Assembly: GCF_003851725.1 (NCBI RefSeq)
Contig: NZ_BHYL01000059.1
Span: 1 to 64,000, forward strand
Reading direction: 5' to 3'
DNA length: 64,000 bases
Source of the DNA: Cellulomonas algicola
GTDB lineage: Bacteria; Actinomycetota; Actinomycetes; Actinomycetales; Cellulomonadaceae
The notes below the pieces were generated by a model that saw nothing but the letters and a program-made list of their open reading frames with translations, was not told the origin of the DNA and did not search any database. Positions 8,508 to 16,883 of the stretch are shown piece by piece. The first letter of the stretch is position 1, and each line of letters begins with the position of its first letter. The position numbers were made by a program, and so were the translations under genes.

Positions 8508-9614
8508 ATGAACGTACCCAGCGCGGATCCCGCCGTGCTCACATCGAGCGCCGACCGGCGCACGCTGTGCTTGGTGCGCGAGGCGAAGGGCTGGACGCAG
8601 CGGGAGCTCGCGTCGCGCGCGAACGTGAACCAGTCGACGATCTCCAAGTCGGAGAACGGTCTGATGGAGCTCAAGGGGCAGGCGCTGCGCGCGGTGGCCG
8701 ATGCTCTTGATTGCCCCCCGCAGCTGCTGACGCACCCCGCCCCGCTCTTGGGGCTCGACGTCTCCTGTCTGCATCACCGGCGTCGTTCGTCGCGGCTGAC
8801 GGTCGCGTCCAAGAACAAGATCGAGGCGGTCGCGCACCTGTCTCGGCTGTCCGTCGAGAACCTCCTGTCGGGCTACCACGAGCAGACCGTTGCTGTGGAG
8901 CGCGTCGCCGAACTCGACCCGCCGGACCCCGTGGACGTCGCGGCTGACGTTCGAGGCCGTCTCGGCTTGGCGCCCGGGCCGGTACCCAACCTGGTCGCGG
9001 CGCTGGAGCACGCGGGTGTCGTCGTGTTCGAGCGGCCCCTGGGGTCGAGCGCTCAGGATGCGGTGTCGTCCTGGCCGCATGGTTCTGACCAGTTCCCGCT
9101 GCTGATCGTGAACAGCGGCCTGAGCGGCGACCGGCAGCGGTTCACCATCGCGCACGAGCTCGGGCATGTGGTCATGCACCGCATCCCGGGCGAGGACCAG
9201 GAGGCCCAGGCGGACCAGTTCGCCGCGTCGCTCCTCGCCCCTCCCGAGCAGATCCGGCCCGCCCTGACCGGTCTGACGACGGCGCAGTTCCGTCGCCTCG
9301 TCGAGCTCAAGCCGGTGTGGGGAATGTCGGTGGCTGCCCTCGTGCGGCGCGCTCGCGACCTGGGCGAGATCTCCGACCGGCAGTACCGCGAGTTCCAGCT
9401 CCGTCTCACCAGCCTGGGGTGGAAGACGTCCGAGCCGATCGACATCCCCGCCGAGCACCCGACGACCCTGCGGAACGTTCTGGCGCGTCGCCTGGCGGCC
9501 GGGCAGCCGGTCGCGGATCTGGCGCGGACGGCGCTGATGACCGAGAGCAGCTTCCGCCGGTACTTCCCGATCCCAACGCGCTGCGGCGCGCTGACCGCCG
9601 AGAACGGTGCCTGA
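8508..9614 (+). CDS. XRE helix-turn-helix / ImmA-IrrE metallopeptidase fusion
   Basis: The 368-residue protein has an N-terminal XRE helix-turn-helix (about residues 20-75, with GWTQRELASRANVNQSTISK) and a central ImmA/IrrE zinc peptidase domain with HELGH at residues 216-220 and a downstream acidic ligand in EAQADQFAASLLAPP. ImmA proteins cleave repressors in phages and integrative elements, and IrrE/DdrO pairs control DNA-damage responses. The C-terminal 120 residues form the usual helical extension. It is the first gene after the tRNA boundary and is one base from the next gene, so the two form an operon. It may autoregulate through its own HTH. Confidence 0.9.
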   Translation: MNVPSADPAVLTSSADRRTLCLVREAKGWTQRELASRANVNQSTISKSENGLMELKGQALRAVADALDCPPQLLTHPAPLLGLDVSCLHHRRRSSRLTVASKNKIEAVAHLSRLSVENLLSGYHEQTVAVERVAELDPPDPVDVAADVRGRLGLAPGPVPNLVAALEHAGVVVFERPLGSSAQDAVSSWPHGSDQFPLLIVNSGLSGDRQRFTIAHELGHVVMHRIPGEDQEAQADQFAASLLAPPEQIRPALTGLTTAQFRRLVELKPVWGMSVAALVRRARDLGEISDRQYREFQLRLTSLGWKTSEPIDIPAEHPTTLRNVLARRLAAGQPVADLARTALMTESSFRRYFPIPTRCGALTAENGA

Positions 9615-9615
9615 C

Positions 9616-10761
9616 ATGGCTGATGCTGCGACACCGACCCCTCCCGTTTCGTTCGCACCGACGCGTCGTGCGCGTCTGGTGCCGGGCCGTGAGCTGTACG
9701 CGGGCCGTCCCGCTCTGTCAGTCCAGATGGAGGCGACTGCGACGGAAGTCGTGAGGGGGGCTCGTCTGTGTGTCGAGTCGGCCCTCGGTGGGGTCATCAC
9801 GATGCCGTCAGGCCGTCAGCCGAGCCTCGAGCGCCTCACCGAGACGCTGACGGCATTCGGGGCTGTCACCGGTGACGTCAGCGACACCCTCGTCGACGCG
9901 AACCGGTACGCGGGGAAGAAGCGCATCAGCGGCCCGAGCAGCCTGGACGTCGCCTGGGTCGACGCCCAGCTGCGCAACGGGCAGCGGTACGCGCTCACGG
10001 ACTCGCCGTACATCCCCGACGGCGACTTCGCTGCGCTGAACAGCACCCTCAGTCAGGGCCGGGACATGCGCCGGGCCGTAGTCGTGAACCTGCCGATCAG
10101 CTACCTGTGGCTGAAGAACAGGGCCCGCGAGCTGCGGGAGGCCATCAACCGGGCGGGCGTGCCGGTGGCGCTCACGGTCGAGCACGCCAGCGACTCGATG
10201 GGTGTGCAAGCTGTCGTCCGGGGTCTCGTGCACGTGCTCGGCGCCGAACCCCCGGTCCTGCTGCTGCGCTGTGACGCGTCCGCTGTCGTCGCGATCCCGT
10301 ACGGCGCCGCCGGCGGCGCGATCGGCACCAAGACGAGCCTGCGTCACCTGTACCCGCTGCCCGCACCAGGGGCGAAGGGTGGAGGTCGCCCGGCGCGTGT
10401 GGCCGTATGGGTTCCTCGGCTGCTGTCGTACAAATCGCTCGAGGTGGTCGCCGACGTGGTGCAGTACCCGGGCATCCCGCAGTATCTCGTGTGCGACTGC
10501 ACGTCCTGCGATGGACTCACCCTGGACCGGGTCACCGACGAAGCCCAGGCGTACGACCACTCTCTGCGGGCTCTGATGGAGTTCGCGACCACTCGGTTGG
10601 GGGTCGAGCGGTCGCCTGCGCTGCAGCGCCTTGCGTTCTACGAGGCGGGGAAGTCGGCTCAGTTCGCGCACATGGACATCGAGTCGTCCACCGGTGTGCC
10701 GTTCGAAGCGCCGGCTTTCCTGGGGGCGTGGAAGGTGGCCTATGAGGAGCTGAACGCTTAG
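9616..10761 (+). CDS. Unknown protein with CxCxxC motif, co-transcribed with the ImmA protein
   Basis: I do not recognise this 381-residue protein with certainty. It alternates predicted beta strands and helices (for example RAVVVNLPISYLWL, VPVALTVEH, PPVLLLRCDAS, RVAVWVPRLL), which suggests an alpha/beta barrel, and has a glycine-rich loop GAAGGAIGTK. Near the C-terminus CDCTSC gives Cys293, Cys295 and Cys298, with His315 seventeen residues later. That spacing recalls the zinc site of the tRNA-guanine transglycosylase superfamily, which also includes DNA-modifying members. The match is suggestive only. The ATG at 9616 lies directly after the ImmA gene stop, so coupled translation is likely. 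Confidence 0.75.
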   Translation: MADAATPTPPVSFAPTRRARLVPGRELYAGRPALSVQMEATATEVVRGARLCVESALGGVITMPSGRQPSLERLTETLTAFGAVTGDVSDTLVDANRYAGKKRISGPSSLDVAWVDAQLRNGQRYALTDSPYIPDGDFAALNSTLSQGRDMRRAVVVNLPISYLWLKNRARELREAINRAGVPVALTVEHASDSMGVQAVVRGLVHVLGAEPPVLLLRCDASAVVAIPYGAAGGAIGTKTSLRHLYPLPAPGAKGGGRPARVAVWVPRLLSYKSLEVVADVVQYPGIPQYLVCDCTSCDGLTLDRVTDEAQAYDHSLRALMEFATTRLGVERSPALQRLAFYEAGKSAQFAHMDIESSTGVPFEAPAFLGAWKVAYEELNA

Positions 10762-11459
10762 GCGGAACGTAGTGCGATGTCGAACAGTTGCTCTTCGCGC
10801 AGCATGCGTTGGAAGTGCACGTGACCGCCTGGCGGCTTCCACTGACCGCCGTCCACAAGCAGGTCGGCACTGCCGCCTAGCGCGGCGACCACGCTGTACC
10901 CGTAGAGGTCGCAGTGCATCAACTCGACCGTGTCCAGCGCATCCATCGCGGGTAGGAGCGCAGCGACAGGGCCTGTCGTGTGTAGTCGACCCAGCGCACT
11001 ACGGAGACGCCTGCCCGAACTCAGGACAAGGAATCCTTCGATCCTTAAGGGTCGGGCGGGCGCTGCCACGTAAGAGTCATCGGAAGCTCCCGACCACCAG
11101 CCGCGATCCAGGATCGGTCCTAGGCGGTGCGCGCTACGGGCATGCCATGCCGACGCGTCAATCGATACGACAGGGACGACGGGAGCATCAGCGAGCCACA
11201 CCATAGGCAGCGGGTAGCCCCGCCACTTGAGTGTTCGGATCGCTGCTGCCACCGCGCCCTCGACCTGAAGCCGAGACCACAGACCAACTGGTGCCGAGGC
11301 CCGACGGAGCGCCTCGGTGCCTGTTCCGGCGTTCACGAGCGCGTCCCGCACTGTGCGGTCAAGCGTTGGTGTCATCGTCCGGCGGAACGGGTCGGCGTAC
11401 TCATGGTCGGCACGGTACCTGCTGACGCGTACGCTCACGCGGTTGAGAGTGATGTTCAC
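10758..11459 (-). CDS. Hypothetical protein, convergent with the CxCxxC gene
   Basis: The 233-residue product matches no family I know. It begins with a short beta-rich stretch, followed by a helical segment and strand-rich middle (YPLPMVWLADAPVVPVVSID) and the motif-like block VELMHCDLYGYSVVAALGGS. There is no signal peptide or membrane segment. Its stop overlaps the stop of the convergent upstream neighbour by four bases, so expression of the two could interfere. Codon third positions are less GC-rich than in the housekeeping genes at the left, consistent with acquired DNA. Confidence 0.6.
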   Translation of the reverse strand: MNITLNRVSVRVSRYRADHEYADPFRRTMTPTLDRTVRDALVNAGTGTEALRRASAPVGLWSRLQVEGAVAAAIRTLKWRGYPLPMVWLADAPVVPVVSIDASAWHARSAHRLGPILDRGWWSGASDDSYVAAPARPLRIEGFLVLSSGRRLRSALGRLHTTGPVAALLPAMDALDTVELMHCDLYGYSVVAALGGSADLLVDGGQWKPPGGHVHFQRMLREEQLFDIALRSA

Positions 11460-11591
11460 GCCCTGCGGTGCGTGTCATGGTTGCGAACAGATGCCCGCGT
11501 GCGGGTCCGAAAGCTAGGTCTGGCGATGGCGCGAGACCGGGGAGGGGGTCGATGAGCATCGTGACCCGCATGAGCGCAACAGTGTCCTGCG

Positions 11592-12926
11592 ATGACTGCT
11601 GATGCTGTCGAGTTGGCGTACCCGCCTATCACTGGCCTCTTGCCGTATGGGCCGCCTTCCGACCTGATCCAGCTCTTCCGCGGAGACATCCGCTTGAAGT
11701 CCTCGCAAGGCTCCTCGGACGTGCGGCCGGGGGAGATCGTCCTCATGATCCGGTCAGGGTCGCACCTGCTGTGGTCGATCGACGACGACGGGAACAGCCA
11801 TCTTCCACGTAGTTGGACCTATCGCGGCAGCCGCGAGTCCACGGCTCTCGCCCTGACTTTCCTGGGCACGCCGATGGAGCTGGAAGTCCACCACAATGGT
11901 CATGGGCGTGGGTTCATCGGTGGCGCGACGGTCGGCGGCGACGACGTTGATATCGACGAAGTGATCGTCCAGTGGGGCAACCTTGAGCCGCTACGCGGCG
12001 CGACCATGCTGCGCGCCGAACAGCCGGACGGGGGATGGGTGGAGTGGCCCGGACGTTGGTCGCGGGACTTCGCGGGCTGGTCCGTCAGCCTCGACGAGCG
12101 CCACGATGTGCGCGCTGCACTCGCCAGCGCCAAGGAGAACCGCCTGAACGTGCTCACGCACACGATGCGTGTGAGGCGTTCGGATGGTGCAACGTTTCGC
12201 CGTGACGACGTCACGCAGTTCCTCGACGGGCTGCAGATCGCGTTGAGCTTCGCGCTAGGTCGATGGGTAGCGCCAGTGCTCCCCGTTGGCCGCATGGACG
12301 GGCGCGCAGTTTGGGCGCTGTTTGCCGCGCCACACGTCGACACGCCCGCAAAAGCCCACAGTCGATGGTGGGTGGAGTACCGGCCCGAGGACCTCGACGA
12401 GTACCTTGAGCTCTTCCTCGCACGCTGGATGAACCCGACCCGGAGGCACTCCCTGCAGTTCCTGACGGCGTCCGTCATCGCCGCCGGCGAGTCGGGCTTC
12501 GTTGAGCAGCGAATCATGACGGCTGTCGCCGCGCTCGAGCACCTAAGTGATCTCGCGGAGACGAACCGCAGTTCGGACCGAAACCGGCAAGCGGACAAGC
12601 GTCTGCGACGCCTACTTACTTCAGCCCATGTGCCCTGCCAGATCTCCAGGCTCCATCAGCCGCTGCTAGCCGCCTACGCCGGGCAGGACGATGGCCCGAA
12701 GGTGCTGCTTCGCATCCGCCACGCCATCACCCACGGAGGCAGCCCTGCCTCTTTGTACGAGACGCGCGGGATGCTTGGTGAAGCTTCGAGACTCGCCAGC
12801 AGGTATCTCGAACTCGCACTCCTGCACCATCTGGGCTACATGGGTCACGTCACCGACCGCACCATCACCACGCGATGGAGCGGCGACAGTGAACTCGTCC
12901 CGTGGGCCAGGTCCGAGGCCCTGTGA
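11592..12926 (+). CDS. HEPN-like protein with N-terminal sensor-like domain (resembles ApeA)
   Basis: The 444-residue protein has a beta-rich N-terminal half of about 200 residues and a helical C-terminal half. In the latter, RIRHAITHG (residues 374-382) supplies the R-x4-H signature of HEPN ribonuclease domains (Arg376, His381). Single-gene ApeA anti-phage proteins share this plan: an N-terminal ApeA domain and a C-terminal HEPN domain that cleaves RNA on infection. Similarity to ApeA itself is judged by layout only. The gene stands alone, divergent from the gene at 10758-11459 across a 132-base gap that must hold both promoters. Confidence 0.68.
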   Translation: MTADAVELAYPPITGLLPYGPPSDLIQLFRGDIRLKSSQGSSDVRPGEIVLMIRSGSHLLWSIDDDGNSHLPRSWTYRGSRESTALALTFLGTPMELEVHHNGHGRGFIGGATVGGDDVDIDEVIVQWGNLEPLRGATMLRAEQPDGGWVEWPGRWSRDFAGWSVSLDERHDVRAALASAKENRLNVLTHTMRVRRSDGATFRRDDVTQFLDGLQIALSFALGRWVAPVLPVGRMDGRAVWALFAAPHVDTPAKAHSRWWVEYRPEDLDEYLELFLARWMNPTRRHSLQFLTASVIAAGESGFVEQRIMTAVAALEHLSDLAETNRSSDRNRQADKRLRRLLTSAHVPCQISRLHQPLLAAYAGQDDGPKVLLRIRHAITHGGSPASLYETRGMLGEASRLASRYLELALLHHLGYMGHVTDRTITTRWSGDSELVPWARSEAL

Positions 12927-13111
12927 TGTCGGGCATGGCCAGAGCGTCGGACGCGACTCTCACCCCGCCCGTGCGCGGTGCATTCGCTGGTGCGCGGACC
13001 GCTCCTGCGCGTACCACCCGACGGGAATCGGCATTGCCCTCGCACAGGTGGCATGAGAGCGGCTCACGAGTCGTCAGGAATCCGGCATACGATCCGCCGC
13101 GGGGCGAAGCC

Positions 13112-13306
13112 CTACGTCGTCGGCCGAATGATCCGCTTGTCGGCGTCGCGATAGGCACCCCCGATAACGGCGTCGGCCATCGCGCGAGCATCCTTCTCGT
13201 TCGAGTAGCCCTGCCCGCCATCGGTCGCGATGATCTGGCCGTTGTCGGCAGTCAGACGCCACGCCCACCGTCCGTCGGCGCGCGTGTAGAGCAATCGAGT
13301 CGCCAT
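13112..13306 (-). CDS. DUF1508 (YegP-like) small protein
   Basis: The 64-residue protein consists of one DUF1508 unit. The diagnostic run of an aromatic-rich strand, then NGQIIATDGGQGYSNEKDAR, followed by a helix, is complete. DUF1508 units fold as small alpha/beta modules of unknown function, usually in pairs; this one is single. A GAGGAG ribosome site lies just upstream of the ATG. A two-unit relative lies at 57515-57829 and a broken one at 39223-39315. Confidence 0.85.
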   Translation of the reverse strand: MATRLLYTRADGRWAWRLTADNGQIIATDGGQGYSNEKDARAMADAVIGGAYRDADKRIIRPTT

Positions 13307-13348
13307 GGAAATCTCCTCTATTCAGTGGAACCACCGTAGATCGGAGAT

Positions 13349-13501
13349 TTACCCTGCGGCATCGCCTCGACGGGTGGTGTGCGATGGCGTTGCGGACCGA
13401 AAGTACTCTTCGATACTCGCGCGGGTAGGTCGAGCGCCACCCTGATTGACGAGAGCGATGTAGGCGAGGGTGCGGTGGGCGTCATCCGACACGATTTCCA
13501 T
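13349..13501 (-). CDS. Possible small protein, unrecognised
   Basis: A 50-codon frame reads MEIVSDDAHRTLAYIALVNQ and continues with a helical-looking stretch (RPTRASIEEYF), plausible for a truncated winged helix. There is no clear ribosome site. The frame also extends upstream to 13561 but looks unlike protein there. It may be the tail of a decayed gene, and I list it as tentative. Confidence 0.3.
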   Translation of the reverse strand: MEIVSDDAHRTLAYIALVNQGGARPTRASIEEYFRSATPSHTTRRGDAAG

Positions 13502-13737
13502 GGGGCGAGGTAGGAGGCATTCCGGGTTGGGTAGCGCACGCCCACGTAGCGTCGACCGCACCGCCCGCCGCCGTCCACACTGGCTCCGGGCGACGAGAGC
13601 GTGCCGTCGCGGAGTATGTCCTTGAGAGTAGGCCGGTAGAGGGAACCGCTGGGCCCTGGACGCAACGGACCCGGGCGCGCTGTACGTCGAGTCGCGCGCT
13701 CGTGGGTGCTGGCCTCGACGGGCCTGTGTTGCGCCGC

Positions 13738-14208
13738 TCAGCGGATGCGGTTCCAGAGGGCCGCGCCTCGTAGGGCGTCGAGCACCGCGCGCTCAAGTGC
13801 GACTGACTGCGCCGCGTCGATGACTGAGGTCCAGCACACGTCAAGTTCGGCTCGCCGGACGGCCATCGCGCTCCAGTCTTGAACTGTCAGACGCGTGCCC
13901 GCCTCGATCTCGACGAGCCGTGCGCGAACCCACTCCGTGTCCTGAAGAGCGCGCTCGAGTGCGAGGTTGCCCAGGCCGCTGTGCGGGGCGCGGCCCGACA
14001 CGTAGATCGTGAGACGACCACGAAGTCCCCTGCCGCTGCGTTCGCCGGCGCGGCCGGCGTAGACCAGGACCGAACCTTGGCGAAAGAGGTAAACCCCGGG
14101 CGTGGGTGGCGCCGTGCGAACGACGTCGGGAGTGAATGGCGACCAAGCCGACCATGCGGCTAGCTGTGCGACGTTGTTTGGAAGGGGGCCGCTCGACGTC
14201 TCTGTCAC
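13738..14208 (-). CDS. GIY-YIG domain protein
   Basis: The 156-residue product has a GIY-YIG nuclease fold signature in variant form: GVYLF at residues 38-42 and LVYAGRAGE at 48-56, then GLRGRLTIYVSG with the conserved Arg and a later ALERAVLDAL holding the metal-binding Glu. Small stand-alone GIY-YIG proteins of this size often accompany restriction or mobile genes, but the substrate of this one is unknown. It lies 137 bases downstream of the AlbA_2 gene on the same strand and may be co-transcribed. A replaced catalytic Tyr (YAG for YIG) leaves activity open. Confidence 0.72.
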   Translation of the reverse strand: MTETSSGPLPNNVAQLAAWSAWSPFTPDVVRTAPPTPGVYLFRQGSVLVYAGRAGERSGRGLRGRLTIYVSGRAPHSGLGNLALERALQDTEWVRARLVEIEAGTRLTVQDWSAMAVRRAELDVCWTSVIDAAQSVALERAVLDALRGAALWNRIR

Positions 14209-14345
14209 GACGTAGACGGTAGGGCCACCACGCGCGTGGCGATCAAAAGATCGGGGGTACTGCCTTCTAGCACCGCGGCGTCCGGTCGCTGCAGCCGGCC
14301 GACATGTCCGCCACGCAACCGTTCACAACGTCCAGCCGTCTCAAG

Positions 14346-15647
14346 TCACGGCACGCGCGTGAGCACTTCCCGAGCCCGCGCGAAGTCCAGATCCACGAGA
14401 CTAACCTCGTCGTCGACCTGCAGGTCGATGTACAGCCGCTCCATCGGCGCCCGGAAGCGCGCCATGAGGTCGCCTTCGTCAGCCAGTGGGCCGAGTTGAC
14501 GGACTGAACCGGTCCACGGGTTCCCAGGCGTGGGCAACGTGTCGGCGTCCGTCAGGTCGATCGCGCGATCGAACGGGCGGTTGGCGGTCGTGACCCAGCA
14601 GTCGAGGTCGTCAACGGCGGCTGGCGTGCCTCCCATCCAGGACGCGACGACGGGAAGCAAACCATCTTCGACTGTACGCACGGCACATCCAGCGGCTGCG
14701 ATGAAGTCGTGCCGCTGCACAACCGGTAGCGTCGATGCGTCTTGCGGGGTCGATGGGACGTTCGCACTGAAGTCCACCGCGAACGCGACCTGGCGCCCGC
14801 TGACGCGGACGTCCAACGAGATTCGGTGAGGGTTCGGCTCGCTGGGAACGGCAAGGTGTGCCGCGTATCGGCTCGCGCTGCGTGAGTCGTCGGTCATCGT
14901 CGGACGCTCGGAGAGGTTTCGCACGAGGTGAGGCGCGTTGAGCCCCGCGAACGTGGCCAGTGGCGACTCTTCGATGATGTTGGCGAGAGTTGCCCGTTCG
15001 CGTCGTCCTAGCGTGATTGTTCGGGCGGGCGCTAGCCGTGCGTATGCAGCGGTCGCTACTCGGACGGTGAAGGACGGCGTGGGGTCTTGCGACCGGACGT
15101 CGCCGTCAGGTGCGAAAGTCGTTTGAACGCTGTACATCGGGGCATCCGTCGGTGAAGTGGAGCGTCGTGCGACGAGTTCGAGGATCTGGTCGTGCGTGGC
15201 GTTGACAGTTCGGCCCGGCTGACGGATGGGCACCTGCCCGTTGAGCGCGACCGGAAGGAGCGCAGGCTGCGCTTGAACGCGAATCACCAGCACGACCCGA
15301 TCGGTTCCCGGGATCGGCACTGGCGCGATCTCCGGGCTGAACCTCGGCGTGAGGGACGACTGGCACTGGTTCAGCACCCGCATGGCCGTGTCGGCCGGGA
15401 CGCCGGGCGCGTTGTCAAAGTCTGGTTCGTTCTCGTCGACTCCGAGGAGCACGATCCCGCCTGCTGTGTTCGCTAGCGCGGCGATCGCCCGCACGACGTT
15501 CGTCGAGTGGATTTCACGCTTGAACTCCAAAGCCGCGCTCTCCTGAAAGAGGCGATCCGCAAGCTGTCCACGCATGAACGAGCGCAGAAGGTCGGCGTCG
15601 ATGTCGTCGATGTCGGCGGTGAAGATCGTCCATGGCTGCGCAGCCAT
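14346..15647 (-). CDS. Schlafen AlbA_2 domain protein
   Basis: The 433-residue protein opens with an AlbA_2 (Schlafen-type) domain: ESAALEFKRE at residues 36-45, then a helix and NTAGGIVLLGVDENEPDF at 60-77. AlbA_2 domains bind nucleic acid and are found in bacterial regulators and in anti-phage proteins with variable C-terminal parts. The C-terminal 250 residues have no motif I know; they are strand-rich (HRISLDVRVSGRQVAFAVDF), with a Trp/Pro-rich segment. The GIY-YIG gene follows. A defence role is suggested only by the surroundings. Confidence 0.75.
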   Translation of the reverse strand: MAAQPWTIFTADIDDIDADLLRSFMRGQLADRLFQESAALEFKREIHSTNVVRAIAALANTAGGIVLLGVDENEPDFDNAPGVPADTAMRVLNQCQSSLTPRFSPEIAPVPIPGTDRVVLVIRVQAQPALLPVALNGQVPIRQPGRTVNATHDQILELVARRSTSPTDAPMYSVQTTFAPDGDVRSQDPTPSFTVRVATAAYARLAPARTITLGRRERATLANIIEESPLATFAGLNAPHLVRNLSERPTMTDDSRSASRYAAHLAVPSEPNPHRISLDVRVSGRQVAFAVDFSANVPSTPQDASTLPVVQRHDFIAAAGCAVRTVEDGLLPVVASWMGGTPAAVDDLDCWVTTANRPFDRAIDLTDADTLPTPGNPWTGSVRQLGPLADEGDLMARFRAPMERLYIDLQVDDEVSLVDLDFARAREVLTRVP

Positions 15648-16229
15648 CGCATACTCCTGGCGAGTTGTGTCCCGGGGACATGAGCATCATGTCGAATCAG
15701 GCCCCCTTCCGAGTGCCGAACTGGCACACCGGCGCCGCACTCGAGGGAAGAACGGCACCCGAACACTCGCATCGTCGACGCGAGGTAGGTCCAAGTCATG
15801 CCAGATGCGTCGCGTCGGGACCGCGCGGATCGCTCGGGTGCCGAGCGCGATGCTCGGCAACGAGCCACCACTCCCGGCCTGACGCCGGCTCGGTTCGACG
15901 CACTAGCCATGCAGTCAAGCCAGTCGCCGAGATGGTCGGCGGAGCAACCCCGAGAGCTTCCGGACCTGTGCTGCGGCGGGATAACGCTGGTCGAGGCCCC
16001 AGCCGCGGTGGGCCGAGTGAGACGCGATGCCGACGCCGGCCCCATCCCCGCGGACGGCTGCCGTGAGGGTGCGTGCGCACGTCGTGCCCTCGCGTGGCAG
16101 CGTGCTGACCTGTAATAACGCTCCGCACAACTGGGAAGGCGAGCGTCACCCCGACGCGCGTTGGGAAGGCCCGAGCGTTCACGTGGCGCTCCTGTGGGTG
16201 GGGGGTAGGGACTCTTGTGCCGGGCGGCC

Positions 16230-16671
16230 ACCCGTGCAGTTCGCCCGCGCGCCTTCCATCCGGCGCCGTAGGGATTCGTCCGAACTTCTTGACGTGGGTG
16301 CGCACAATCGAGCCCGTTAAGGGTGCTCGTAGCGGTTCGCCGAGGAGCGGCTCGCCCGCATAAGCTGCCCAGTCGACCGATCGCACCCACGCAGCAATCC
16401 TGTGCGGTGGCGCGCCAGCGCACGACCGACCGTCGAGGCCGACAGGCCGAGTCGGCGCCCGATCCAGACCGGAACCCGACGGCTGAGCATCCGCTCGATT
16501 CGCACCCGTTGCTCGACGCACGGCGAGGTGCGGCCGGGTGGTCGCGCGCCATGCCGTGGTGCGTGAGGCGCCCATCTCCGCGGTCACGTGCGCGACCGGG
16601 CGACCGGCCGCGAACCGCGAGACGAGCACGAACGTGTCTGCCGGGGTCAACCGGGCATTGGCATGAGACAC
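16230..16671 (-). pseudogene. IS481-family transposase remnant
   Basis: The frame starting at the GTG at 16671 reads MSHANARLTP and then FAAGRPVAHVTAEMGASRTT, the typical N-terminal helix-turn-helix of IS481 transposases. Similarity then jumps to another frame (RRLGLSASTVGRALARH and CDRSTGQLMR, about 16340-16480) and returns as HVKKFGRIP near 16280. The DDE catalytic core cannot be found. Several frameshifts and loss of the 3' part make this a dead copy. The end coordinate marks where I lose similarity. Confidence 0.72.
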
Positions 16672-16736
16672 GAGAGACCTCCGTTGGCCACACGGGGTTC
16701 CGTCAGCAGTTTCGGCTCGACCCGGAGGTCTCTCGT
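16670..16736. repeat. 14-base inverted repeat at the 5' end of the IS481 remnant
   Basis: ACGAGAGACCTCCG at 16670-16683 is repeated inverted as CGGAGGTCTCTCGT at 16723-16736. The left copy contains the transposase ribosome site (GGAGG read on the minus strand). The right copy, in the opposite orientation, may be the relic of a second, inverted IS start, or the two may form a hairpin. Confidence 0.6.
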
Positions 16737-16883
16737 CACATCAAAGAATGCTCGTGGTCAGTGCAACGAGGCGGGCCGCGTGCTACGGCGACCGTGAACC
16801 AGCGCGGAATGAAGTCGACGACTCGTCTGAGGTTGTATAGTCGCGTCTATGGGAAAATATAGAGTTACCTGGGGTGGTGGTAC

